Assembly (NCBI GenBank): GCA_019044685.2
Contig: JAGTXX020000009.1
Span: 1,860,001 to 1,924,000, forward strand
Source of the DNA: Nannochloris sp. 'desiccata'
Lineage: Eukaryota > Chlorophyta > Trebouxiophyceae > Chlorellales > Chlorellaceae
Reading direction: 5' to 3'
Length of the DNA: 64,000 nt
The notes below the pieces were generated by a model. The model had not been told where the DNA came from and made no database searches. It worked only from the letters and a program-made list of their open reading frames with translations. Positions 10,286 to 20,520 of this stretch are shown here, one piece after another. Numbering within the stretch: position 1 is the first letter of the stretch; each line of letters opens with the position of its first letter. Position numbers and translations under genes: made by a program.

Positions 10286-10809
10286 GGTGTCTGCGGGAAA
10301 GAAAGTGCGAGTAGACAAGGTTTAAAATTATTTCCCGGGCGGGAAAAAAATGTTTCACACATCTATCCAATGAGAAAATTAATAACACACCTGAAGCAAC
10401 CCTCCATCTGCGGTTATATAATTTCAATTGCGGCATATTTATCCAACACCGCTTAAGGTCTTGAAAGCAACAATAAACAGCTTAAATCAAATCCGATCGG
10501 CATTTTATCCAGGTCGATGCTATGTTATTTTCGCATTCTTTGGGTATATAGAACCCACATAATGGATCCTAATAAAAACATAAATTGCAATTAAACAGTA
10601 GCTCTTTGTTTTCTGTGCTTCTATTGGGTGTTGAATCAGCTTTTGATTCTTCAGAGCAGCTGCTTGGTCTCACACCCTAAAACAGAAGTTCACAACTCCC
10701 GTTCTAACCTCAATTAACATGATTGAAAATGACTCGTTGCTGACAAGTAAAAAAGAAAAATGGTACAAAGCAATAAAAATTAAATCAAATGGTATCAGTG
10801 ACTTTCTAC
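10286..10809. promoter_or_regulatory. Upstream region of the DAGL-like gene
   Basis: About 525 bp between two minus-strand genes. It should contain the DAGL-like promoter (right of 10285) and the DnaJ-thioredoxin 3' end (left of 10810). An ttatataa, palindromic and TATA-like, lies at 10414-10421, about 130 bp upstream of the DAGL ATG. A second tatata occurs near 10545. No RNA gene or extra ORF is convincing. Confidence 0.35.
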
Positions 10810-12228
10810 TTATAATTCGTTCCTTGGCGACGCCTTTTCCCCAGACTCTGCTCCAACAGCAACAACCTCTTGCAATTTCTTCACATAATCCCCCTTCTCC
10901 AGGCAATTGTCACACGCAACACCTTTTGCTTGTAATAATTGTTTCAATTGACCCACCCTCAATTTTGAGAAATCGGTAGTAGCATCCAGTTTTATCGCCT
11001 CTGCACACTTCTTTCCTCCATAGAAACTATTTAAAAATTTAGTTAATTTACTATTTTTCATCTCATCTGTATACACCACAGTTGCCTCTTCATCACCTCC
11101 ACACACGGCGAGTAGAGTGGGATACGTAGTCACCCCAAATCTTTTAGAAAGTTCAGCATGTGCAGAACGGACCTCTCCAAAAGCGAGTTTTCCTTTATAC
11201 CTCATTGCTAGGGATTTATACAACGCACTGGTTTCTGCTTTACTCGTAAACAAAAGCATCCCTGCCCCCCAACGAGCGCTACTAGCTCCCTTGGCAGCTC
11301 CACCACCACCACCACCACTTATTTTCAAAAATTCCTCGAGGTGAGCGGCTTTAGAGACAGTCCTTATCACATCTGTAGGGAGTAAAGCTAATGCCCAGTC
11401 TTTTATAGCTCCCGCAGATCTATCCCCTTTGTATTCAATCCATCTACCGGCTTTAAAAGCACGAATAGTAGGGTATCCTTTAATTCTCTGCCCTTGACAC
11501 AGCGCTTGTTGAGCATCACAGTTTACTGCAGCAACGCGGACAACGCCATGCAATGCTTCAGCTACTTTCCTCCATTTAGGTGCTAATTGACGGCAATGAC
11601 CACACCAAGGGGCATATAGCTCTACCAACCATACCCAACCCTCACCATCCCCTTCAGGGAAAGTGTCCTCATCTAGTTCTTGAATTAAAGCATCATTAGC
11701 GTATAAAGACTCACCACCACCTTGACGTTGTTGCTGGTGTTGTTGTTGGTGGTGGTGGTGATGATGACCACCTCGACCCCCACCTCCACCAAACTGGAAA
11801 TGCATTCTTTGACCCCCACCGCCACCGCCACCTCCCATGTTGCCAAACACCGTTTCGAAAATATTGAAAGGATCTCCATGTTGGAAATGGAATGCATGGC
11901 CACCACCAGTATGACCACCACCTTGACCGTTATTTTCAAGCCCTTTTTCACCGTATCTATCGTAAATTTGCCTCTTTTCTGTATCTATAAGGACTTCGTA
12001 AGCTGCAGCAATCTCCCGGAATTTCTCTTCAGCGTCAGGTTTATCAGGATTCCGATCAGGATGGTAACGCAATGCTTGTCTACGGTATGCTTTCTTGATG
12101 GTTGCTTCATCAGCGTCGGCTGCTACTCCTAGAATATCGTAGTATTTTGTTTCTCGAACAGAGAGAGCGGGAACAGCAGATATGGCAAGAAGCACTGCTG
12201 CACAGAGCAGACCACGTCGCATATCCAT
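10810..12228 (-). CDS. ER DnaJ-thioredoxin protein (ERdj5-like) with C-terminal SAP/ARMET-like domain
   Basis: Single exon, 472 residues, ATG at 12228. A signal peptide ([23 protein letters not shown]) leads to a J domain at about 28-95 with HPD at 56-58, so it should stimulate an ER Hsp70 (BiP). A Gly/His/Gln-rich linker follows, with six consecutive His at about 155-160. A thioredoxin domain has the active site WCGHC at 208-212, the classic PDI motif. A second thioredoxin-like fold lacks CxxC. The end is a small helical domain with CDNC and LQAKGV, like the SAP-type C-terminus of MANF/ERp29. The last residues are RNEL, a possible variant of the KDEL/HDEL retrieval signal. It probably couples disulfide reduction or oxidation to chaperone hand-off in the ER lumen. 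Confidence 0.88.
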   Translation of the reverse strand: MDMRRGLLCAAVLLAISAVPALSVRETKYYDILGVAADADEATIKKAYRRQALRYHPDRNPDKPDAEEKFREIAAAYEVLIDTEKRQIYDRYGEKGLENNGQGGGHTGGGHAFHFQHGDPFNIFETVFGNMGGGGGGGGQRMHFQFGGGGGRGGHHHHHHQQQHQQQRQGGGESLYANDALIQELDEDTFPEGDGEGWVWLVELYAPWCGHCRQLAPKWRKVAEALHGVVRVAAVNCDAQQALCQGQRIKGYPTIRAFKAGRWIEYKGDRSAGAIKDWALALLPTDVIRTVSKAAHLEEFLKISGGGGGGAAKGASSARWGAGMLLFTSKAETSALYKSLAMRYKGKLAFGEVRSAHAELSKRFGVTTYPTLLAVCGGDEEATVVYTDEMKNSKLTKFLNSFYGGKKCAEAIKLDATTDFSKLRVGQLKQLLQAKGVACDNCLEKGDYVKKLQEVVAVGAESGEKASPRNEL

Positions 12229-12823
12229 GGTGATAGCAGTGCCTAACTTACTACTACGTAGTGTATAACCTCAATGGTACGCTTGTAAAGAGGCAGAGTG
12301 TCAGTAACAAGTCGTGATCGTTTGTGAGGGATTCCTTTCACAAGATGAAATTGTATCAAAGTTGGGTGACTTAATGGCCAGCGCGCATCTTCTACGAGAT
12401 GCTTGTACACCAATACACCTGGATGATATAATATAACGGCCGCTCAAGAACAAACACGCTGCTATACTTCAAGCCAACACACTCTAGAAACAAAGAATAG
12501 CCAGACGAGACCCGGTGACCGTCGCCAAGGTCGGTCAAGTGACGCACATTTCTCCCAAATCCTATATGCAATACTTCACATTAAATCAAGCATTGCCTGC
12601 AAGACTCGGCAGCAAGCCAGGTACGCACTTCAAGCAACGGCATGAATGATGAGCAATTAGGATTGATTTTGAACACCTGATTTAGTAGTATTTTGCTCCA
12701 AGCCGGCTTCCGCAATAATTGCTTATATCACGAGCAAGCTAGATCAGTTGATAGCTGTCAAAATTCTGCATTTTTTTGTCCTTCATTGCAGGAGCCGTCC
12801 CTGCAGCTATTCAGAGTTTCACG
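12229..12823. promoter_or_regulatory. Divergent promoter region, DnaJ-thioredoxin / phosphomannomutase
   Basis: About 595 bp between two divergent start codons. A tataatata lies at 12427-12435. A pyrimidine tract followed by cattgcag ends at 12790 and looks like a splice acceptor, so the phosphomannomutase mRNA may have an intron in its 5' leader. A frame open from a TTG at 12776 into the gene is explained by this. No separate gene seen. Confidence 0.4.
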
Positions 12824-13827
12824 ATGACTGATTCTAAGAGAGTTCTCGCTCTGTTTGATGTCGACGGAACACTAACTGTTCCCCGCAATGTAAGCTTCTT
12901 TGCAGTACTTGTAATTCTCTTCGCTTGGAGCATTTTTTCTGTACTTGCTCATTTTATAACTCTGCCGTTCACCTCTGACAACTAACGCCTCCATCTTTCT
13001 TTCTTTCTTTTAACCGTAGGAAATCAAAGCTGATATGATCGAAGAGCTCAAGAAGCTTCGCAGCAAGATCAAGATTGGCATCGTTGGAGGATCTGATATG
13101 AGCAAGCAGTACGAGCAGCTCGGCAAGACAGGTACATAATACTTTTCCTTACAAAGTTGAAATATCGTAGTTGTTGCCTTTCTCAGCAGAAAGCTTCCTT
13201 AAATATGCCAGGCCTTACATCTTCACCATTTTCTTCTCGGTTCTCCTTCCTTTGATAACAGTCCTTGAAGATTTTGATTACGTTTTCACTGAGAATGGCC
13301 TCGTCGCCTACAAAAATGGTGACTTGCTCGCCAAACAATCATTTAGCAAGCACCTTGGAGAAGAAAAATTGAAACAAGTTATTAATTTTTGCCTCCGTTA
13401 CATGGCCGATATTGAAGATATCCCTGTTAAACGTGGTACCTTTATCGAATTCCGTGCTGGTATGATCAATGTGTCCCCTGTAGGCCGCAATTGTAGTCAA
13501 GAAGAACGTGATGCCTTTGAGCAACACGATTTGAAAACCGGCATCCGTAAAAGATTCGTATCTGCTTTAAAAGAAAGATTTCCTGATCTGGATTTGGTAT
13601 ATTCGATCGGTGGTCAAATTTCCTTTGATATGTTCCCTAAAGGATGGGATAAGACCTATTGTTTACAGTTTGTGAAGCCAGAATTTGATGAAATTCATTT
13701 CTTTGGGGATAAGACGTTTGAAGGGGGGAATGATTTTGAAATTTACACAAGCCCTGATACTGTTGGACATTGTGTGAATGGGCCTGATGATACTATTAAG
13801 CAAGTTAGAGAGACTTTTGGGATTTAG
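12824..13827 (+). CDS. PMM: Phosphomannomutase (cytosolic, HAD family)
   Basis: Three exons (12824-12889, 13020-13131, 13262-13827) encode 247 residues, the usual size for plant and animal PMM. It converts mannose-6-phosphate to mannose-1-phosphate for GDP-mannose, feeding N-glycans, GPI anchors and ascorbate. The HAD catalytic motif FDVDGTLT has the nucleophile Asp12 and acid/base Asp14. Later family landmarks are [24 protein letters not shown], and [19 protein letters not shown], with the Mg/cap-related [16 protein letters not shown] near the end. Both introns are 130 nt. The ATG at 12824 gives the normal N-terminus. No targeting sequence. Confidence 0.96.
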
Positions 13828-14251
13828 AGCCTATTTCCCTATGAAGAAGTAATGAACAATGATAGTATGGTATTCTAAGAAAATAAAAGGACGTGTAGTG
13901 TGTACCAGCAGCAAAGAGTAATATATCTATAGTTATGTTAACTAGTGAACTAAGGTATTGATTATTATTATCAATAATGTGTAATGTATGAATATCGGAT
14001 GCCGCATACGTCTGCTGTAAATGATAATGGTATATCTGGCTAGTAGGAAGGGGTCTTGACTTTGTTCAGGTGGCGGGTGGACACGCCGAGGGGTCCAAAT
14101 TTGTCATCTCAAAGTTAAACAACAAGCACCAAATAAACAACCCAAATTACACAGCATCTGTATTTAACATTCTATTTTTTTATCATTTGGTCGCCTCCAG
14201 TGCAATCAGGGTGCTGGCCGCCGGGACGCTGATTAAAGTTGTTGTCTGGCC
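13828..14251. other. Intergenic region between PMM and mitochondrial EF-G
   Basis: About 420 bp of AT-rich sequence. Near 13974 there is a gtgtaatgtatg stretch that could serve PMM polyadenylation. The right part should hold the EF-G promoter. I see no convincing ORF or RNA. Confidence 0.5.
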
Positions 14252-16641
14252 ATGACTTTATTCAGAAAGGCCCAACAGAGTATAAGAGCTCTCCGTGCTC
14301 TTGAACCCAGCATCACTCCGTTCGGATTAATTACATCTGAATCCCTACCTGGTTTTTTCTTGCGATCCTTTGCTGCTCTTCCAGAAACTGTCAGCGATGA
14401 TGACAAAGATGCTCTTTCAAATGTTCGCAATATAGGTATCTCTGCTCACATTGACAGTGGCAAGACAACGCTAACGGAGCGTGTTCTCTTCTATACTGGG
14501 CGGATCCATGCAATTCATGATGTAAGTAGAGCCTGAGAACATAATTGCTTCATCTTGTTTTTTCAAACATTTGCCGCCTATCAAAAATAGCATCCCTTCT
14601 CCCTTGTTTTCATCTCAATTCCTTACAATTATCTCATTATGAACTGCTATAGGTCCGTGGCAAGGATGGTGTTGGGGCCAAGATGGACTCTATGGACTTG
14701 GAACGCGAAAAAGGCATCACCATTCAGTCTGCCGCCACATTCTGCCGCTGGAAAGACACCCATATCAATATTATCGATACCCCTGGGCACGTGGACTTCA
14801 CTATTGAAGTAGAACGTGCATTGCGTGTGCTAGATGGCGCTGTCCTTGTTCTCTGCTCGGTTGGTGGAGTGCAGTCGCAGTCAATTACAGTTGATAGACA
14901 AATGAGGCGCTATGATGTTCCTCGTGTTGCGTTTATTAATAAATTGGATCGTGCTGGAGCAGATCCTTGGAAGGTGATTCGTCAACTCCGCGAAAAACTC
15001 CGTATGAACGCAGCTGCAGTGCAATATCCCATCGGCCTTGAAGAAGTCCATAAAGGCGTGGTTGACCTCGTTAGTGGTAAAGTAATCATTTTTGAAGGTG
15101 AACATGGTGAAAATTTAGTAGAATCTACTACAATCCCTGCTGATATCGCAGCAGATGTTGAGGTGAAAAGAAAAGAATTAGTAGAACGGCTAGCTGAAGT
15201 TGACGATGACGTCGGTGAATTATTTCTTATGGAGGAAGATGTCCCTGCAGAGGTTCTTAAAAATGCTGTACGACGTGCCACTGTAGATTTGAAATTTGTC
15301 CCTGTCTTCATGGGATCTGCATTTAAAAATAAAGGCGTCCAATTACTCTTAAACGGTGTTGCTGACTATTTACCGACGCCATTGGATGTGACAAACACCG
15401 CCTTGCAACTGGATAATAATGAAGAAAGAATTACATTGCCTTGTTCCCGTTCAGGCCCATTAGTCGCATTAGCATTCAAACTTGAAGAAGGCCGTTTCGG
15501 TCAGTTAACTTACACTCGAATTTACTCTGGAGTACTTAAAAAAGGAGATCAGATTACGAATATGGCGACTGGCAAAAGAATCAAAGTACCTAGACTCGTA
15601 CGAATGCACGCTGATGAGTTAGAAGACATTTCCGAAGCTGGTGCGGGTGATATTGTCGCATTATTTGGCGTTGAATGCGCTTCTGGGGATACGTTTACTG
15701 ATGGAAATGCAAAATTAGCGATGTCATCGATGACGGTGCCTGAGCCAGTAATGTCTCTTGCAGTGGCACCCAAAGCACGGGATCAATCTGCAAACTTTTC
15801 TAAAGCTTTGAATAGATTTCAAAAAGAGGATCCTACCTTTAGAGTTGCATTAGATCCTGAAAGTGGCGAAACGATTATTTCTGGAATGGGTGAATTGCAT
15901 CTTGAAATTTATGTCGAGAGGATGAAGAGAGAATATAAAGTAGACTGCGAGGTAGGTAAACCTCGAGTAAATTATAGAGAAACTATTACTCGCAAAGCAG
16001 AGTTTGATTATCTTCACAAAAAGCAGAGTGGTGGACAAGGGCAATATGGTCGTGTTGTTGGGTATTTGGAGCCATTACCAGCAGATCACCCTACCAAGTT
16101 TGAATTCGAAAATGGGATCGTAGGTAATGCAATTCCTCCAAATTACATCCCTGCCATTGAGAAAGGATTTAAAGAAGCTGTTAACTCTGGTGCATTGATT
16201 GGGCATCCTGTAGAAGGAGTCAAAGTTGTATTGACTGATGGCGCTGCGCACGCTGTGGATTCTTCAGAACTGGCATTTAAGTTGGCCTCTATGTATGCAT
16301 TCCGTACTGGCTATGAGACTGCCTCTCCTACTGTACTTGAACCAGTGATGGCTGTGGAAGTTTCGGTACCAAGTGAGTTTCAAGGTGCTGTTATTGGGGA
16401 TGTCAACCGTAGAAAAGGAATTGTCATGGGAAGTGAAGCAGAAGGTGATGATGTGGTAATCAACGCACACGTGCCTTTGAATGAGATGTTTGGATATTCT
16501 ACGGCCTTACGTAGTATGACACAGGGGAAAGGAGAGTTTACAATGGAGTATCAAGGGCATAATCCTGTGACAGCAGAGGTGTTGGCAACCTTGACTGCAC
16601 ATTATAAAACTGCACGAGCTGTCGCCCAAGCAGCGAAATAA
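14252..16641 (+). CDS. GFM1: Mitochondrial translation elongation factor G (EF-G1)
   Basis: Two exons (14252-14521 and 14653-16641) encode 752 residues. EF-G is the GTPase that translocates tRNA and mRNA on the ribosome. The G1 motif is AHIDSGKT at 65-72; the Ser in place of Ala in IDSGKTT and the LDREKGIT-like [13 protein letters not shown] are typical of the mitochondrial GFM1 class. G3 is DTPGHVDFT and G4 is NKLDR. Domains II-V follow at full length, with [11 protein letters not shown] in domain IV. The N-terminal 45 residues are Arg/Ser/Leu-rich without acids until PETVSDDD, which fits a mitochondrial presequence. A plastid EF-G lies at 43.6-46.1 kb. The intron cuts just after G1/switch I start. 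Confidence 0.95.
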
Positions 16642-17035
16642 ATAAACAAAATCATCTTTATTAAGCATTTAATTCATTACTTTCTTTACCATCTGATGTC
16701 TACTTAGGAGTGTTCTATGCATTTAAAGAAGATACAAGCTCTAGAGTTGTTTGCGAAGTACAAGTACTGGTTGCACAGTCATCAGTTAAATTCAAAAGTT
16801 CCAGGAAAGAACGAAGCTGAAGAAGAAGCAGGAAGCACTTAAAGAAGTGGAAGCAGGGCCAGTTTGAGGGCATAAATAAAACTTATTTGGATTGTGTGAC
16901 TGTGTAATGCTCCCAGCTTGGACTTCCACTTGCTGTGGCGAGCGTAAACTATTTAATTCTTTCTAGACCGCGCCAACTTGGATCAACATCTTAGACCAAT
17001 TTATGCTAATAAATCCTCTCAAAACATAGCAAACA
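16642..17035. other. Intergenic region between EF-G and glutaminyl cyclase
   Basis: About 390 bp. Several short A/T runs follow the EF-G stop, and the stretch before 17036 should be the next promoter. An ATG-initiated frame near 16716 soon ends. Nothing else supported. Confidence 0.5.
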
Positions 17036-18336
17036 ATGCGACAAATACTAGCTACATTATTAGTAGGACTTTTACTGTTCCTAGCACATGGTGTAGAATC
17101 TCATAAAGCCCACCATAAAAAATTAAAGTCAAAAAAGCCATCCCCCTCAATTAAGAACAGTAAAAATTCTTCATTATCAACTCGCGCAAGACGATCACCA
17201 CCTCCCCCGAGGCCTAAGCGGAAATTCAAACGATCCCCACCTCCCAGAAGACGTCCTTCACCTCCCTCACCGAGAAGGAAAAGACCACCACCTCCACGTC
17301 GTCGATCACCACCTCCCAGAGCCTCTAGGTCTCCACCACCGCCCAGATCTCCTAGGTCTCCGCCTCCTGCTCCACTCGTATTAGAACCAACTTTCTATTC
17401 TTATGATGTTATCCAAGAACTCCCCCATAATACATCTTCTTTCACGCAAGGCCTTCAATATGAAGAAATTTGCAACGAACCTTCAGTTGGCGGCACCACC
17501 AAATGCCGTGATATTTTTTGGGAGTCAACTGGGCTCTATGGTCGTTCTGCAGTGAAAGAAGTAGAGCTATCAACTGGTAAAACAATCCGTATGAGGAACT
17601 TGCCAGATAGCGATTTTGGTGAAGGATTAACAAAACTCAACGACGTATTGTATCAACTGACATGGAAGAGTGGGAAAACGTGGACGTACCACCCTGACAA
17701 TTTCAACAATTATAAGATAACCAAGGTGAGAAACGACTTCTGCATTATAACGTACACGTCTCTATGTTCATTGGATTTTGATAATGATGGTTTTTGAACA
17801 ATTTCATTAAAGATAGCCTCCTAACTTTTTTCCCCCTCTGATCTTTACAGACACCTCTCAATGACGGGTGGGGTGCAACTCACGATGGCACCAACCTCAT
17901 TGTAGGCGACTCCACCGACACCCTCTACTTTATTGATCCTTCTACAATGAAAACTGTCCGTACTATAAAAGTCCAAGATGGTAATCGTACAGTCAAATGG
18001 CTAAACGAGCTTGAATATATTAAAGGTACTATTTATGCTAATGTATTTACTACTCCATGTATTGCTCAAATTGATCCTAATTCTGGTAAAGTAACGGGGT
18101 GGTTGTACATGGATGGATTACGTCAACAAGTGATTGATGGTACAGATTCTGATGACCCCGTACCGGACGCGTTGAATGGTATTGCATGGGATGAAAAAAG
18201 AAAGAAATTGTATGTGACTGGGAAGTTTTGGCCTACTATGTTTCATGTGAGGCAGAAGGTGATGAGTGGTGTGAGTGATGAGATGAAACAGAAAATTAGA
18301 GAAGAATGTATCATCGATCCAATGCGGCCCCTTTAG
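17036..18336 (+). CDS. Secreted glutaminyl-peptide cyclotransferase (plant-type) with proline-rich stalk
   Basis: Two exons (17036-17725 and 17851-18336) encode 391 residues. Plant/bacterial-type glutaminyl cyclases (PF05096, five-bladed propeller) turn N-terminal Gln into pyroglutamate on secreted proteins. A signal peptide (MRQILATLLVGLLLFLAHGVES) is followed by about 70 residues of SPPPP/PRR repeats resembling the hydroxyproline-rich regions of algal cell-wall proteins. The enzyme domain starts near residue 120, with FTQGLQY, ESTGLYG, GEGLTKLND, YQLTWKSG, LNELEYIKGTIYANV, LNGIAWD and VTGKFWP, all family landmarks. The Pro/Arg stalk is an addition to the usual enzyme and suggests wall anchoring. 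The intron is phase 0. Confidence 0.88.
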
Positions 18337-18555
18337 ACGGTGAGGGAGAGTGACAACTTGTCTTGAAGAGTGGCTTAATCACCGCCGCTGGTAGAATTTG
18401 GTTTACTAATAAAGCATCTTTTCATGAGCATTGTTTATAAAAGTATCTATTTTATGTTTATTTGCTATACAAATTGTAAATTAAGTTTTCAGGATTGAAT
18501 AAGGCAGCTTGTTGAGAGTTTTTCGCAAAAAGCGATCAGTTTTCATTTACTTAAG

Positions 18556-19428
18556 ATGAGCTTGAAGGGTAAAACTGCAGTCATCACTGGAGGCAGCGGT
18601 GAGCATTTTATCACTTTTCACAAAGATCATGTTAAATTCACAACTTAAGTGCCTCTGACACGCTTTTTAAAAACCATCTTTTGATTTTTTTATAGGAACT
18701 GTCGGCAGCGGCATTGTGCACCAGTTTCTCCAAGAAGGCGCCAAGGTCATTGCCCCAGTCCGCACCGAGAAGGGCAGACAAGCTCTACTCAAAGATCTTG
18801 AAAAACTCCACTACAAAATCGACATTGCAAAAAACCTTGTTATTTTAGTCGTTGGCAATTACGACTCTCCTGAGAAAATGGAAAAACTAGCTACTGAGAT
18901 CAGTTATGTTCATCCTGAGATCAATCACATCGTCTCCTGCTTTGGCGGAGATTTTGAAAAGGCACTGCATCGGAATTACATCCTGATGATGTCCATGACG
19001 CTCTCGACAGAGCCATACCACACCTACTTCTTGCACAAGCGTTCTTTCCTTTATTGAAAGACCACAAGTCCAGTTCTTTTATTTTTATTACTGGCATGCT
19101 GGGTGAACGGTGTTCTATTCCTAATATGGCAGCTTTATCTATTGCAAATGCAGCTGCGTACGGTATTATTCGATCTATTGAAGCTGAGTATGCCGACGAA
19201 CCTCAACGGATCATCGAGTTGAGAATTGCTGCTCTTGTTCGAAGAGATAATCAAGCTGGACATCCATTTATTAAAGAAGGACGTGCGTATCCTGCCAGTT
19301 TGATTGGTGATGAGGTTGTTGCTGTGGCTACTGGGTCTCAAAATAGAGAGATTGTGCGTGTTATGGCTGATTATTTGGCAACCAAAGAGGTAGAAAGTGC
19401 CACTGAGAAAATCTCACTGGATGAATAG
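18556..19428 (+). pseudogene. Short-chain dehydrogenase/reductase-like gene with a one-base frameshift
   Basis: Exon 1 is 18556-18598 and exon 2 starts at 18696. The Rossmann motif GGSGTVGSGIV spans the splice site, and a family-like NHIVSCFGG follows. After GGDFEK at about 18950-18961 the reading frame breaks and would stop at 19057. The next frame, open from GGCACT at 18961, carries the rest of the fold: FIFITGMLGERCSI, then AALSIANAAAYGIIRSIEAEY in the place of the Ser-Tyr-Lys helix, to a stop at 19428. One extra A in the run at 18957-18960 would make one continuous frame. No intron junction explains it. Either an assembly error in a homopolymer or a recent disabling mutation. The canonical YxxxK is not obvious (AAAYGIIR), so activity and substrate are unclear. 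Confidence 0.7.
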
Positions 19429-19636
19429 AGTCTCTATCTAGCTAGATAATGTTTAAAGAAAGAAAGAGTAAACATAATCAATAACGTTTACGTCACTCAG
19501 GGCATCAATTGTAAGTTTGAAGAAATAGTATGGGAGAGATCCTAGGTCTATAATTCACTTAATTTACCTGCCTACCGATACTTGATACAAAAAAAACAAT
19601 TTTCAACCGACTAAAGAATCCGTATTTTTTTACTTC

Positions 19637-20305
19637 CTAAACCGGAGGAGGGTATTTAAGAGCTTGTTCCTGCACCCTTTTCTTATACTCTTCGAGCCTC
19701 GAAGTGAAGATGACATACCCATCACTCTGTGCAGGGGACTTGTCATTAGGTGCATCCAGCAGTTCTTGAACCCCCAATAAAATTTGCTTCACAGTGATTG
19801 ATGGCCGCCATTGCTCGTCTTCATTTAAAATACTGAGGCATACAGTGCCAGAAGGGTAGATATTAGGGTGAAAGAATCCAGCAGGGAATTTACATTTTGG
19901 TGGTTTTGCAGGGTAGTCGTCTGTAAACTCCATCGATAAAGGATAGAAACCGCCAGCCCAGATTGTGCCGTCTTTGCCGGGAATGTAGCATTTCCATTTC
20001 ATAAGATTAGTCTCTCTGTGATATGTGAATGGTAGATTAGGGAGTGATAACCACTGGAAAATATAAGAGTCAATGTTAAAAATAGGAGGTAAAGATTACT
20101 AAATAGAGCTCCTTACCCTTTATCATTTGTCTCTGGTCTGGCCATGAAGCCAAACGGCTTATCTTTCCTCCATGCTTTTCTCTCTTCAGCAAGCCTACTC
20201 CTCGCAACTGCAATTTCAGACCCGTTGACAAGTAATATTAGAAGGCATATGTGTGAAATATGTAAAACTACCAACAGCAATTCAAAATTACATACCTCCA
20301 CTCAT
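19637..20305 (-). CDS. UBC9: UBC9, SUMO-conjugating enzyme E2
   Basis: Three exons on the minus strand: 20305-20296 (only 10 coding nt), 20207-20117 and 20015-19637, giving 159 residues, the normal length. It takes SUMO from the E1 as a thioester and transfers it to lysines, in nucleus and cytosol. The start [19 protein letters not shown] matches plant and animal UBC9. The FHPNIYPSG motif precedes the catalytic cysteine in TVCLSIL, which falls at residue 93, the same number as in human UBC9. Introns are 88 and 101 nt with GTATGT and GTAAGG donors. The tiny first coding exon is easy to miss in automated annotation. Confidence 0.95.
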
Positions 20306-20520
20306 ATTTGAATGATCACAGTCCCTAGGTTGGAAATATAAAAAGCTACGCTGTCAATGAGAATGTATAGCAATGTCTAAATTGATAAAAGTATTTTAAT
20401 TCGCTGATGTTGAGTGCGATCACATTAAAAACAGCCAAAATATTTGTATTTTATTTTTTGAAATTTTGGTCGTTGAAGTTGAACTTTTCAGCCCTTCTCC
20501 AAAAACTACTTCGACTATCT

